DNA of 64,000 nucleotides, taken from Elysia crispata (Eukaryota > Mollusca > Gastropoda > Plakobranchidae). Shown here one piece after another: positions 22,996 through 38,289 of the stretch. The DNA lies in NCBI GenBank assembly GCA_033675545.1, contig JAWDGP010006885.1, positions 112,501 through 176,500 of the forward strand. Reading direction: 5' to 3'. Under the pieces are notes generated by a model that made no database searches, was not told the origin of the DNA, and saw nothing but the letters and a program-made list of their open reading frames with translations. A program made the translations under genes and the position numbers. The stretch's first letter is position 1, and each line of letters opens with the position of its first letter.

Positions 22996-25900
22996 AAGTC
23001 ATGTGGAACTTATGTTTTATATATATACATTTTCATGTACCCAGAACATTTTGCCCACTTATTCAATATTGTTAATGTTACTGTGCACTGTGGTTCAACA
23101 AAGTTGTGTAGATAAACCTTTTCCAGCCTGATTCTAATACGAGACTAAGAAATATATTTAGATCTATGTAATACTGGCTCATTCAATTTGATTATTTCAT
23201 AAATGTGTCTACATAATTATGTATTTAAATTTATTATTTGATTTCAGGTGAAAATGCACTTTACACCATTACACCATTTTCTTTTTTAACTAAGCTCTCA
23301 ACAATTAATTGGAAACGAATGAAATTATATTTAAACGCTTTGAAACATTTGTTCTTGTAGGATGTGCTTGCTATAATTAGCAGAGAGTTAAATTTTTCAA
23401 TCTCAAGGAAAAAAAATTACAAAATCTTTATGCATTAGGCACAGAATCAAATATCCAGTGCTAGATTTGTGTGTACCTGGCAGTGTTCACTATTTTCCAC
23501 AAGAGACTACACAAAATTGCTTGAAAACCTAAACGCAGAGTGTTCATTTTTGGAGGAGGTCCTCTGCATAATTTACGATTAAAAAAAAAATAAAAACCCT
23601 TTAATGAATTCTTTTAAAAGAACCATTCTTCCTTTGGATTACTTTTTGTTTCCATTCCAGTCAAAATGTTCTGCCTTTTAGTTATAGGTTGCGTAATATT
23701 CTTATTTCATTTAAAAAATGCAATTTGAAAAAAAAAAAAACCCATGTAGGTCAACATTTCTCAGAAATATAAGTCAGTCGTCCATAGTGTGAAACTTCCA
23801 TTCACATTCATTTGTTTTTTTTTCAGTAGCTTTTTGAAGAAGAGAAGAAATGTGGAGTTTGCATTTCTTTATTTCTACTTTGTGCTCCAAACTACTTGCA
23901 AAAAAGTTGTGTAATTATTATTTCAATGCAAGTTTCTAGTAGGGCTTGTAGATAGATCTACACTTTGCCCTAAAGATTCCTCCTATGCAGCGAAGAGCCC
24001 ATGCTTCCTCTATTTTTTGTTTTGTTTAATGACCCAGCTAAAAGTTAAATTGTTAAAAAAAACTTTCCAATTTTATTTCAATTCATCCGTCATAAACAGG
24101 TTCATTTTAATAACAGTTTAAGAATTATTCACTCATGCATGTCAAACACAAATTGAAAAAGAAAGCGAGAAAAATATTTTATATGGATTTATTGTATATG
24201 CGCTAAAAAAGAAATTCACTCAGAAAAACAAACAATAAGGCAAATCCTTATTTTAAAGATATTTAGATGCTTAGCATTTCTAAACCGATCTTCTTCCAAC
24301 CCCTCACAGAGGACCAAGTAAGATGATTTAAAATGTGCATCACTGCATATTTGTAGTTCTTTTTAGCATTAAATTACGCAAACTATGTTTAAAGTATGAT
24401 TATACTCGTAAAAATAATGATAATGATAGCAACAACAACAAAAACACATTGAAGCAAAATCATCTTCGACATCCGAAAAGTAACAAAAGACTTAGAGTAT
24501 ATACTGTCCACAAGATAGAAAACTATGAGACAAAGAACACTTTTCGTTTAAACATCAGAGATCAAATATCACATAATCTACAAGCCATAAAAGATGTGAA
24601 ATGATTCAATTTTCAATTGGTAGTTTTAATCATTTAATCGATTAAGGTGTCAATAATCGTTTTTTCAAACTTTTGACCCTGTCAGGTCAGGCAGAGTAGA
24701 CACGCACGTCAAAATATAAAACATGAACTTAGGACTTAAAATTGAGGTAAAAAAAAGCCATCACAACAATATGGCCAAAAATGTCTTGAGGACACCTTAA
24801 ACTGATCAACGGATCGACTTAGGCGTCCGGACTGACATCTGATAAGAAGTCTTTAATCATCCAACCAGACCCTGTTAGGCGATTCAACGCTGAAAATAAA
24901 ACCCAACTAATCCAACATCGACGGAGCCGCTCGAATCAGTGATGAACAAATGCTGTGCGTTGGATTAAATGCGTCACCCTATAACCTTTCTCTTTCCAAA
25001 CAATTTTTACGTCCCATAATGTGTAAAAGTTGATGCCAGTTCGGCACTTTGGATAGACTTACGTCCCTAATTTTACATGGGGATTGTAAACGACAATGGT
25101 GGCTTTCTGTCAAGCCAACGATGGAGCTGATAAGATGGAATACGATCTCAAGATATAGATGAACCAAGCCAAAGGATTGAACATGGTCTTCATCGCAAGT
25201 CCAATCACTATTAGGATCCTAATGTAGCGACCAAAAACATTACACATGATTGAAACTGCAGCGTCAAGTTTTCAAGATAATTTTGATAATGATTCATAAA
25301 ACTTACAAAAAATGGCTGGATCCACTTTGAGTACTTCGTGGTGCTGTTTCAAACTTGTTCATATAATTATTTACCTAAACTGCCTTATTCAAATGTTGCA
25401 CAACTTAATATTCATGTGTATATTATAACCGGATGCATCATTGAAGTATAAGAAAAATTAGCATTGAGTCCGATTTGTTTGATGTTTAATATAATCAGTC
25501 ACCAGACGATGATCTCAGGCCCTTTAGATGTAAGCCTCCGTCCGGCAGAGCAAGACTAAAAACAGGGGATCCTTACCCAACAGCAATTTACTCCGATAAG
25601 ACATAAACTGTAACAAATTGGACATCGGCAATCTTCAGCAAATGGTAATTTAACTGAAAAATAGTCAACTAGCATAGATTTGTATAAATCATATTATGAA
25701 ACATATTTACATGAAATACATGTTATCAAAATGATTAGGATGATTCGTAAAACAAATTACAATAAATTTGTGCATCGAGATTAATGAAAACGCACACATG
25801 CACATTATTTTAGTTTTTGTTGCATAGGGGAAAAAAAATCAAACTTTTCCAGATCCTAGTAACAAATATAGAGCACACAGCCATAATCGAATGAAATTTA

Positions 25901-28900
25901 AAAAAAAAACCGTTTTGCAAGCAGACATGAAAAGGAGGAAATTAAGTTTAGTATGCGATACTTTTAAAATGGACAAAAGCACTTTTTTCCCTATCATAAA
26001 TGTTTTACAGATTTCAGGTCTCTGGGGAATAAGGATCATTTCACTTATTTTTAAACCGTTACAAGTGAAATAAACCGACTAATTTTATCTTTCAGGTTCA
26101 AAATGACGCCAGACTAATTCAGACCAATTATGATGGGTTATGTTTGGTTGTTGATTGATATAGTGCACCCAAAACACGATGATTTCAGGTTTTTTTTTTG
26201 CATATTGGGCAGGGTGGTACTGAAAAGATCAGGCTTTAAACTCACCAGCGGTGTGGTGCTCGGACCCGCGAAGACGGTGCCTATGTTTCCTACGAATAAA
26301 TTAGTGTCTACTTGTACTAGTTTTTAACAAAGCAAATATAGATAATTCTTGCCACCACAGGGTGAGAAGTTTAAACGAGAAACTGAAAAATACCAAGCCG
26401 AACTCACATAACTAACATGTGCATTAATCACTACGTGGCAAATGACAAAAGAATCATGTTCACATATTCTTAATCTAAAATGATGCGGATATGTTTATAC
26501 TTACACCTAAGTAATACCTACACTACATTTACATAAACAATCAAATGCATGCAAGACAATAAGTGAGCTTAGAGGGACAGCAATGTTTGTTCTTGAGTAA
26601 AACCAATTAAATAACCACTGAATGGTCTATTAATTGATATGGACTGTTTGATTATAGGCTATGCGAGGACTTTCTAAACCACCCAAGGTGCCGTCTTGGT
26701 TTTTTACTTCAATAGCGCATATAAAATTCGAATTTAGCTGACGCTGAGAATAATAACATTATCCCCATTCATTCGATCAGTTTTGCCTGAGGTCTATATT
26801 GCTCTTTTCAAAACAACAAAGTTTAAAACACTGGAATTGAATGGGGTCATGAAAAGCGGAAAGTGCCGCAGTTTTTGGTTAATGGATACAATAGCCTGAT
26901 CTCAACAACTCTGATCTCATGTTTTTTGCATGTCAAACTTAATCCCCGCAAAAAAAATTCAGCCAAAAAAAAAAAAAAAAAAAACGAAACAAAACAAAAC
27001 CCAAAACAATAAGGCAGAAAAGAGCTAATTGACAATGCCCTAAACCCATCTTCCCACGGTATAGGGTTCCAACCCTTAAAGAAGGTCTCTGCCGATAATA
27101 TGAAGGAAATTAGGACGGATGCTTTAACCCCACAACCACCTCAATCTGCCGTTTCTAAATGCATGAAATAGCCACAAGTGACTAAAAACAAAAGACAAAG
27201 TGTTTTTTCAAAGTTTTCAATTTCGGTTGCAGTTACTAACATTGTTTCCAGAAAGATATCAGAAACAAGAAGTTTATCCAAGAAGCCCTGTGTAAGTAAG
27301 ATAATTTAGTTTATTCAATAAAAGTTGATTCATCTATTGAGTAAAAAAATCTAAATAGTGTACAGATGCACATACATTTGATCAAAATTATATTGGAGAC
27401 AACAAGATTTTCATGAAGAAAACATAAGCCTCGCTCGTTTGTTTGATACAGTCCGTCCAGAACACTGTCAGCTCTGACCTTTTTGTATATAAAAACTTAA
27501 GCCCCCGTCGGGCAGGGTAGAACTGAAAAGACGAGGCCATTAAAACTTTCCTCAATATAGATATTGGGTGGGGCGAAAAGTCACCAGAACAAACAAATCT
27601 TTCACATAATCTACACACTAGAGTCTTAATCATACATACATAGGCGAAATGAAAATTAGTTTGGGATTACTAAAACAGACATAAGCATGTTGCATTTAAA
27701 CAGAAAACAAAAATATACGTGACAGGTAGCTCAAATATTTACATGAAATGTCAATACAATTTAAATAGTTCTGCTGGCCAAGGGTGATCAAGTTAAATAG
27801 AATAACATGTAAAACGCAAGTTGCCGTGCATATAGCAAGTTTAAAAGATAAACATGTGTTCACAAAGTCATTCAAGATTAGATTTTTTACATCACGAGTC
27901 AATCTATTCCTAATTTGGCTTTCTACCAAGCTATATTCAGACGAGCACGTTTCGAAGTTTCTCGGAAAATCATAAAAGAAGATGAAGGCTTTCCGTCAAG
28001 CCAAAGGAAGGATTCGTTAGATAAAATCAGATGATCCAACCACAGATCAAGTCTGAAAAATGTCAGTCCGACCCAAAACAACGTTTCTTAATATTTGTTG
28101 AACTCATTTGCACCTGAACTAAGAAAATTATCTTCCATTAAGTCACCATATAACGTAAGACCCTTGACATCCCCGGCAACAAATTCATGCCTGTAAGTCC
28201 TTGCTAATCAACAATAATATTGATATTAACACCACAATAATATTTCTATAAAATTAAAAATGGCAAAGAAAATAAGCATAACGCATCTTTTGGAACTGCA
28301 GAATAACCCTGTTCAAGAAAAATGTGCGCGTCCTACTCAAAATCTTAGCTACCTTGTCAATAAATGTACATAAAGGATTGTGGAGAATAAGTATATTTAA
28401 GTATAATAAGAAACGAATGCTGCTTTTATGATGTATAACTTGCAACGTGCAGAATATACTTGTAGTATATGGGTGTATAAGAAATTTAATAAATATCACA
28501 AAAGCGTATAATCGGAATTTTGAATTCACCTCAGATGCACGAACATCAAGAATTTCAGTATAATGATACAAAACTCATAATTGAGACAAAAGCTGCGAAT
28601 TTAATTTTGGAATAATCAGTTTCGTATTACATGTTCGGCAGTCACCGCCCAGTTATTGCCCCAAAACTTTACTGCTTCAAACAGGCTAAATCACTTAAAT
28701 TTGTTACTTCTGTTTCTGAATTTGTATTATCTTTAGTTATCTAGCTTTTTCGATAGTGGTCTGTTATAAGAAAAATGATTCTGTTAAGAGATAACCAAAA
28801 TAAAGTAGGATAAGCCATAGTCTGCAATAAGTTATAGACTCGTTGAGCTAAGAATAACATTCATTTACATCTAAATGACAGTAGTGATATTCCTGAATGA

Positions 28901-31900
28901 CATTTTCCTTTATCAATTGAACTTTTCCTCACCAAATTAATGCCCTATCTAGGTTTTCATGTATTTGTTGTTTCATAACGTCCGTGCTCGAGACTGGAAC
29001 CCACTAAGAAAGTCCCAGCGGATGTCAGGTAAGATACTCTAGTCCCACAGCATGATGTAAGTGAATCTTTGTCGCACGCCGCATTGCACGTGTTTCATAA
29101 ATTGTTCCGTTTATAGTTAGGGGATAAGCTCTTAGCGGACTGTAAACATTTTTTTTATTTTTATCGGCAAAATCTTAAGAAAAGATTAGATGGACATGCA
29201 CACATAAGTGGGTCACAAAAGGATACGTTTGCCGTAATAAAGTATAGTAATGATCAAAACTAAATGTTTTCAATTTCGATAACATAAAAAAGGCGCTGAA
29301 GGCGAGAGAGAGAAAGAGGAGAGATATAGAGAGACAGAAAGAGAGACATGCAGAAAAACAAGGCAGGGAGAGGTACATGGAAGTTGTAGGTCCAAATTTA
29401 GATAGTCTGAAACGCAAAAAACGAGATTATATCAGCACACGTTTTTATCCATGAGTAAAGAAACTAATAAACGTTTTATAAAATTCCAGAAGCGGCATCT
29501 CTTAGTATTTCATAACATTGTATTTAAAAAATAGAGTTAAATGATTTTGTACAAGTACTTTTTATGTCGTGAAAAGCGATGTTATATTACGTCTAACAGG
29601 AAGAATCAATAAGAGTGATAAGGCAAACGCATTTGCAACTAAAAATCGGTTGTAACGATATTGCACATTTTTTATTCGCTTGTATACGAAGAGTCATGTA
29701 TGTTAGAGCGAAAAAGTATAAAATTATTAGCCTCGAATCAATTTTTTCATACGAACAGGCTGAAAAGCTGGATTTTCTCCCACCTATACCAATAAACTCA
29801 ATGACCAAAGGACATCTCGAGATTGTTTCGAGTAAGGGTAGGGAAAAGAGTCACAAGCAACCAGGATAATTAAGTACAAAAAACTCGTTTCCCTCAAAAA
29901 GGAGAACTGATGAAACAATCATTTTCTTGCTTTTAGTACCAAGCTAAACAATAAGGGTTAATTTTACAAACAAAACTAAACTGGAAAACTGCATTTTCGC
30001 CCCTCATAACTTTATCACACAGATAAGATACGATTCAAAAACTGGCTGCTGCAACTGACAACACAAAACCATTGTACCAGGCCTCAAATCCACTATGCAG
30101 CAGCAGTTCACTTGACAATTAAATATCAGGACAGCTCGACCTCAAATTCTCGACAATAAATAAGGCCACAAACTGATAAACTGATCGTGTAGAAGAGCTA
30201 TGATAATTTTAAGGTTTCCCTACACCTACGTCGGCCTTTATATATTAAGATAAGTTGATTAAATTATTAGCGAGAGCCTCTGTTGAGATTCACCGTTGTA
30301 GCAGCATGAGGTTAAGTGCAGGTTAGTCACGTGCTGTTAGGATGCAGAGAGAGAGAGAGGTAAAAAGTGACATGCATTATGGAAAAGCATGCAATACCAA
30401 TACAACGGTGAGCCTTACAGATGCCAAGAATTTATTGAGGAGAAACGTGTATAGTCAAGTCTTGAAGGGGAATGTTGAATTGAACTGAAAGTAATATTTT
30501 TGGATCAATATTCTTTGCTAATTTTTTTTTTCAACTAAAGTTTACCCAAACTTTGAGGGATCGAAATTGAAAATAATAAAAAAGATTCTACTTGAAGGCC
30601 ACATAAGGCCAATCAAGAAGTAGTGAACATAAATAGGTTTGACTGTGTGTAAAGGAGTATAAAACCTGCTCATGTTAGCTTTGAATTGTGAAAAAAAAAA
30701 AGTTAAGATTAAGTTTTAGCTTCCAAGTTCTCTCACGAGGCACTTAAGTTTACATTAAGTCATCAAAAACCTCTTTAAATAAACTTTGAATTTGACACTG
30801 GGAGGTGGCTTCAGACCAGCTGCGTTGCAGCTAAACCATAAGCAGGAACATTGTCACAAAAAGATCAACAATCGCTAGACCATTGAGGCCAAGAAAAACG
30901 ACTGAAAAGTTTCCATCGATTTTCTCTAGATCATGAACATAATGAAAATGGCGTTTTCAAAAGACAAAAGCGATAATACAGTAACGTGTAGTCATTCATC
31001 GCATATTATTTCAAAGTTTTTATACGAAAGTTTTCTGAGCGCGCATGTAATTGTGACGTTCGCTTATTAAAAACGAAAACTCTTTGCTGATAATTTATTG
31101 CATTATTCAAAATTAATTCCAATAAGAGATGGGCTATGAATCATTCGATAACCATTTAAGACAAAGTCGTCGTGACTGTATGAATGAAAATGTTTCGAAT
31201 TCCCGCAGAAATGTTTTCATTGAGAGAGAGGGAGAGAAAGAGAGACGGACAGACAGAGTAAAACAGACCGATAGAGAAAGACAGACAGATGCAAGGATAG
31301 ACATTATTGTACAGATAAATGAGAAAGACACATATAAACATAAGCAGGAGAACAAGAGACAGAAAAGGCGTTTAACCAAAAGCGAAATCGCACAGGAGAG
31401 CCTTCCTTTCCCGAACATTTTGCACCGCTGCCCTGACGAGAGTAAGTCTTTTGCATGATTACATTGTTACATTGCATGATTGTGTAAAAGAAAATCAAAT
31501 AAGATTAAAAAATGGCAAAACATTTCACCATTAAAAAACGCTTTATCACTTATAAGTCATTTTGTCGACTGGAGTGTCTATGAGTCTTCAATCATTTAGT
31601 AAAAGAAAGCCCAGATTTATCTACAGGAAATAAATTCTTTAAGATACCATCTCATGATGTCTTGAAACTAAACAGCTTTTCAGCGGTACATCAAAAAGCT
31701 TTATAAATTTCCATCATTTTAGTGATTGATTGTCGCAAAGTTCAAGAGGAAAGGCACGCATGTTATACCGTTTTCAGCTAACCGGGCTGGTAATTTTCTC
31801 GACAAGTTTGTATATTATTGTGAAGAGTAAATATTCACAAAGTCTCCTGATACCCCCAAAGTTTTTGCTTTAGGCCATAACTACTAGGATTTCAATCGTA

Positions 31901-34193
31901 ATTATGGACAGTTGAATTTAACATAGATTAACCTTTCTGATACAACGTAAAGTTTAAGCTCTCTTGCACATTATATTTAAACCTAGCCTAGCCTGTCAAA
32001 TATTTTGGCGTATTCCCCCCCCCCCTCCTCCTCCTCACCTCCCCCTCTATCTCTCTGTCTTTGTCTCTGTCTCTCTCATCAACTTCCAAAGTTAACCAAT
32101 TAAGAAAAATAATTATGTCCTGCCACTCGAACACGTCGAGATTTATTTATTTTGCGCATTCAAGGATCATAGGAACATCGTAAAACATTTAACCTTGATG
32201 CTCAAATAATAAAAATGTACCAAATTTTCCTAAAAACAACGAAATATACCATTCGAATAGTTATACCGCCGAACGCAAAATGATGTTTAATTATAAGTAG
32301 GTATGGCATTTACCCAAAGGATTTCACCACTTGTGTTCTCTACGTGTCCTTTAATCAAGTGCATTAACTTTGCTTCCATGAAAAAAATACACGGGTAAAA
32401 AAAAAATCACTGCCGTCAGATTTAATCTTTCATTCCCAGAACTTCAAAAGGTGCAACTCAATGCAATGCTTCAATAATTCTAAGCTTTTGTCTCAATCTT
32501 CATGTTAATTTCACAACAAAAAAAATGTGCAAGCTCTATAAAGGTCAAATGTGAGCAGTTCCCGATGATTGTAAAATTAACCCTGTCAAGTTTAGGCAAA
32601 CATATAGGCAAAATCTCAAATTCACCTGCAGATCAAACCAGAAGGCAATGGCCATTTATAATACTGCAGGCTTTACTATCGCTAAAGTTGCCGAGTATTC
32701 ACACCTGGCAAGGATGAGTTAAGAGTCAGAAATAGTCGATTCACACCAAAGTGCGCATTCGATGATGAAGCCTCCGTCAGGCAACACCAAACAAATAAAA
32801 ATCCTTTGGGCAAGATACGGATTTACAATTTAGCTTACATGACAAGAGTTATTTGAAGATTTGACTAGAGTTTTTGAGTATCAGTCTTGTTCTGAAAAGT
32901 AAGGATATACATGTTCACACAGCTGCTTCAAAAGTTTGGTCCAACAAGCAGGTTACTCTGCGCAATAGTGCTAAACTATAGTCTCTCTCCAAGCTTCCCC
33001 CAAGAAGACTGGAATTTTACGTTTCCAACAAATCTCCATACTAGTCAACATGTCCTTTTATTTGGTTCCTCCACGTCATGGACTCTTCTATTCTGCAGAT
33101 TGGCGGATGGTGTTTAGGGACGTATGATAAAAACACGATATAATCAGTCCAGCATCACCTGGGGTGAGAAAAAAAATTTACCTTATTCACTTCATTGATA
33201 GCTTGGAAACTAAGCACTTTTTTCATAAATAATAGTTTTTGATTCTCCTAGCAATATGCTGAGATCAAGAATTGCGATTTGTTGATGCTAGGAGGTATCA
33301 ATAAACAGTATATTCATCTGCGATTGTTGTGTCCAAACCCCTCTGTTATACTAAAATTCAGTGTAGATTTATTGGCATGTTGCTAATTCAAATTTTTTTT
33401 TTTTACTACAGCAGCTCTTGTGTCAAAATTGGATACATCAATGTGCAAGATGTAATGTTGCTCTTGGGCTCAGCTATGAAAGATTCACGTCAAGACTTAA
33501 AATCATGTTGTGACAGAAGATTAAAAAATGTGCTCAAATTTATGCAGTTTCCTAAATACCATTTAATAGAATTAAATTACTAAAGGGCACCTTACAAAAA
33601 TCCCAAAGCACTCAAGTAACAAGCCTAAAAAGTATAAGAAATAAAAAAAGATGTTTAAGAAAGTTTAAAAAATCCGAAAAGACTCGACTTCTTTACCCTA
33701 GTTGTCGAGTCAAAATATTTTAACGATTCCTTCAAATTGGATACAAGAAGAAGAAAAAAAAAACCTTTGTCCATGCTTTGTCTTCTGAACCTCATTGCTA
33801 TACGTCTTTATTGATGTTATCTTTTTCCCCTGCTCTCCGCTGTGTCTTTCCACAATAAGATATCTAAATCTAAATCAAGGAATCTTGGAACCTAAGAACA
33901 GCAAGCTTCTTAGTAGATTGTATATGTATCAGTTTTTAACTAGCGTGCTCAATGCAAACAATGAGATTCTCATACTCGTCTGGTGGAGCAGACCTTGGGT
34001 GTGCTCATAGTGGTGAGACTGATGGCTGCAGATGATTATATGGACAATATTTTGAGCCGCAAGATCAGTTGCATCTTGTACTCGCTTGAAGGGGATAACA
34101 CTAAATATGATAAGAGATATTTCTGAAAACAGTTTAAAAATAGATACGTTATACAAAAAAAAAAAGAAAGAAAAAGAGAAAAAGACGTCGAGC

Positions 34194-34194
<1 letters not shown>

Positions 34195-34263
<69 letters not shown>

Positions 34264-34280
34264 GAGAGAGAGAGAGAAGA
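34195..34280 (+). repeat. (GA)n microsatellite
   Basis: About 80 bp of GA repeat with one 'aacgagag' interruption. Confidence 0.97.
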
Positions 34281-35230
34281 CTGGGGAGAGCAATCAATGT
34301 AAACTTACTATTATCAGAACATCCAACCTATAATAGTTTCAGACATCATGACCGTTTCTTCAGGTCCTGTCCTAGTCCTAGTGCTCTGCCATGGTCCAGG
34401 TAATGTAATGGGGCTTGTTCAGACGTATCTCAAATTGTTCCTGGTTAAAAGAAATGAATTTTAATTAACGTATCCTAATATGTTTTAGAGATAATTCATT
34501 TAATCTAAATATGAATTTATTTTTTAACCTATGCAAGCCAAACTTATTATTTTTATACTAAGATAAAAGTGGCTTTGAATATCTTCCTCTAAATATTATA
34601 GAAACTGGGAGCGCAACATTAAAAAAAAAAAATTATACCATGAAATCATATTTTGAGACCATGCAACATAACGAGTCTAATAATACTTCCCTACTTCAAT
34701 TCTACAACACGGCTTACAAATCTAATGATCCCTACTGTAATATGTATCTCTCTATGTATTTCATAGATTAACCTCTTGAGCTAAAACCGTTTATAAACTG
34801 GGTTTTCTTTAAAAAAAGCTTCTACAAAGAAAGATGTCTTTGACCTCTTACAGGCTGAGCTAGTTTTGTCGGAAAGTTACCGTCTCTGTATACCATGCGT
34901 CCGCTTAACTGAGGACGTAAAATGGAACAAGAAATTCTGTAAGATATGATATATAAAAAGATATTGGGCTTTTAGGACAGATAGTCGTTTATTAAATCAG
35001 GCGACAGGGAAAGTTATGTTGGATGACCGCAGGACCTCATACCGACAGAAATAGTAGGGGAAAACAAATAGTGATAGGAAAGCTCTTCGGGCAAAAAGCG
35101 GACAACAAGCCATGAAAGTACGTATCTTTAAAGTAAAAATAGAGAAATAGAGAAATAGACAAAGAGGTGAGAGAGGGCCCCCAAAGAAAATAGAAAAAAG
35201 AGAGACCAAGAACAGAGGCAAAGATAGTGA

Positions 35231-35231
<1 letters not shown>

Positions 35232-35323
<92 letters not shown>
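35232..35323 (+). repeat. (AT)n(AG)n compound microsatellite
   Basis: About 42 bp of AT passes directly into about 48 bp of AG. The arrangement is the same as at 181-330 (TA then GA). Confidence 0.97.
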
Positions 35324-35327
<4 letters not shown>

Positions 35328-36646
35328 CCGAGTCGAACCGTTTCTGTACCTTTCATAAACATTCATGCTTCAGTGGCGAGTTTAAGAATTTACGATTTCC
35401 CGCTTACTTCTCTGGCCTAACCAGTAGTTAGGCCTATTTTTTTCTGGACTCAGCCTTTACACGCATACAGCTACTAGACGGTATGTGATTTCTACGAGAA
35501 ACATTTAGAAACAAGTATTCTGCCTTTCTGCATGAAGTCATGTAATTTATCAAATTCATATTTTAATCATTTTAAGTCTCATGAGTAGTTGATAGGCCTT
35601 CAAATTAACGTTGAGGCTAAATTGAAATCAAAACAAAACTCCAATGATTTTTTTCGTTTACAGATTCATTGGAAGAGAACTGGCACGTTAGAAACGCTCA
35701 GCCCCATTTCAGGCGGTGAACTTGGGCCTTGACCCTATCTGTAAACATTTCAGTGGAGACTTAAGACACCAAGTTTTTATTTGAAAGAAATCAGGTGAAG
35801 TGGATGTTGAAATTGCGTAGCTCCAAATGCATAAGACTCATTTTGTTTTGGCAGCCCATAAATTGAGAGATGGCAAGATAATTGAATATGCATGCGGATT
35901 TTTAAAAAAAAATTATTACCATTTTAAAAATTAGTATATATACATAATTTATATGGCATCGCAAATTTGATGACATTGAAACTTGTAACCATGCGCAGCC
36001 ATTTCAAACACCGTTTCGATTTTCAGATCATTATTTTGACTTTTTGACTCTGCTGTACGCATTTTTCCTCAGGTTCCAGCTTGTTTCAAATAAAACCAGC
36101 TAAGGCTGTCCTTAGGACAGGTCTGTCCACTCCCGTGTTTTCAGCGCCATGAATGCTCACGTACAAAGTTTCCAAGTAATACCAATTTGGTACGAGATGA
36201 CAAGCTATTGAGTGAGTTATGAAAGGTAGACCGACACTTTTCGATTTTAGATTTTTCCCCCCATAATTCTGGAGGACCTATGAAACTGTATAAATAGTTT
36301 TATTAGAGAAAAAGGAAAATGTCTTCCAATTCATTTGGTAGACGATCAAAGTCATCCAGGTTCTTGAAAAAATTGGTCACTGCTACTGTTATTGTGGTAT
36401 GAAAATGAATGATAAAGGGAGTAAAAAAAAACACAGGAAAAGCTAAATAATGTAGGAAAAGTGAAAGAGTTGGAAACCAACAAAGAGGAAGAAAGACAAA
36501 AGAAATAATCGCCAGTAAAACAAACTGGTTTAAACAGTTAAGTAGTGAACGAACCATTCAGCACAAGGAACAAAGAGTGACAAAGAAATGCCAATATTGA
36601 ATAAGTGAAGCATGGAGATGGAACCCATTATAGAGGAGGCAAGAGT

Positions 36647-36832
36647 TCAACCTCCTGCATTCAAAGTACAAATGTTTCTTAAGCACTTTTCATTGATGCC
36701 CATCGTTCCTCCAGCATTGGACAAGACCACGTTAACCCACATTGCTTTGGCAATAGGCAGAGAAGTATTGTTGTGAAATGTGGTGGTAAACTTATCCGTT
36801 AATTTTTTACACATTTCCTGTGATTCTTTCAA
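36647..36832 (-). other. open frame conserved between repeat units 1 and 3
   Basis: On the minus strand this reads MKESQEMCKKLTDKFTTTF and then PIAKAM..N..LSN. Unit 3 (41,992-42,231) has a longer frame, beginning MTKVKQSKQTIVGSPWKRD and containing KESQEMCTKLMDKFTSAY, PTAKAM, LSN. In unit 1 the upstream part is broken by stops. No family is recognised. It could be an exon remnant of a duplicated gene or chance open sequence in a repeat. Confidence 0.3.
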
Positions 36833-38289
36833 AACGTATTATTAGGCGTTACTCGAGTAGCAAGTCAGAGACATCTCTCCCACGGAAATCCTACTATCGT
36901 CTCTTTGGATTGTTTAACTTTTGTCATTCTTGTGGAAGGAATTTTTCTTATCTTTAAATATGATGGCATGCAAGCTGTAATGAAAGGATTTCCAAAAGTA
37001 TGCCGTCAGAACAATGCATTATTTTTTTGTTTTGAAAATAATCAGTTTTGAGTTACGAGTAAATGCAGCTTTTTCGTGCATCCAACATTTTTTTCCGTTT
37101 GTTGCTTTGAACACCTCAAAGAAGGCAATGAAAATAATATAAGTAACCTATTATAGTGCAATAGTAGTGATATATGCACCAGTAGATTGGATAGGGTGCG
37201 ATTCGCAAGATGAAAATTTTGTGTTCTAAGTTCATATCATTCTTGACTGAATTATTTTTATTTAAGTTAAGACGAATGAGATGTATTAGTATCCCAAATG
37301 TAATTGTTTTAAACCGCCTTCAACATCCATTGTTCGTCGTTAAAGCAATACGTAAAAATCTCACTTTCAAAATTTTTGTTAAGAACCAAAGGCTAATTAT
37401 ATACATATTAAATGAATAAAAATGGCGACTGAAAAATGAAAAAAATATGAGCAACAAAAAGGTTTAAATAAGAAAATCACCTGTAGAGAATAACAATCAA
37501 AGAAATGTAAAAAAATTGTATGTATCAGGCAGCTACTTGAATAAGGGTTGCTGGATCGGCATCTTCTCAGGAGATCTGTCGCTGAGGGTACAAAATAATT
37601 TTTTTTATCCACAAGTTTAAAAAGTTTTAAAAAATCCATCTCAGCCTCTTTGCAAATGAACACCTGTTGATAGAGCAAGAAATTCATAAAATAATAAATA
37701 GAATTGCATTTGATACGAAAAGATACGAAATAAAAGATCGTTAAAAAACCGCTAACGAAGCTGATGGGAGACCGAGTTTTGAATCAGTTGGTTCGTAGTT
37801 CCGAGTTCTGGCCGATTCAGGTAAAATATTCATTCTGTGGGAAAAGTTTTCTATTTAGATTTCTTCAATTCTCCCAAATTTAAAACGGTTCTTGATTCAA
37901 GGCAGTGAACAACTGTGCCAGAACTCTCGTATGACTAGATTAAATAAAACTTTGGATAGAAGTAGTCTTTCAGAATAACTTTGTAAAGCAGATAAAGCAC
38001 TTTGGTGGAAAAGTGTTGGTTTAGGAACTCATTATCCCACACGTAAAAAATTACACCAAGAGACAAGACGAAAATAAAATACGAACCTAACTATCGCCCG
38101 CGTAGCATGGGACAATCATTTACTTGAGTTTCGAGATTGTAGCGTCATAAAACTCCAACGTTGTTGTGCAAATCGCATGCTTTGTCAAAGAAAGATATAT
38201 CTATCTAGACATCTTTGAACAAACCTCTTGTTCATGAAACAATATCGAAGTGAAATCAGATGAGAAGCGACAAATCCCACTCAGAATGC

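Larger units (their letters stand above)
22996..36600. other. long intergenic region, no confident gene
   Basis: AT-rich DNA with short open frames on both strands, none with recognisable motifs or convincing splice-paired exons. Weakly similar short blocks recur around a core like 'aagcctccgtcgggcagggtagaactgaaaaga' in truncated form (about 25,530, 26,205, 27,500 and 32,765), and 'ggctttc.gtcaagcca' at 25,100 and 27,988, suggesting an old dispersed repeat. Pyrimidine tracts followed by AG (for example 33,395-33,410) could be acceptors, but the frame after it is unfamiliar. Confidence 0.45.

Noticed and set aside
31129..31458. Charged frame rich in Glu, Arg and Asp (EREGEKERRTDR)
   Set aside because: It comes from a GA/GACA-rich simple sequence; there are no motifs and no splice context.
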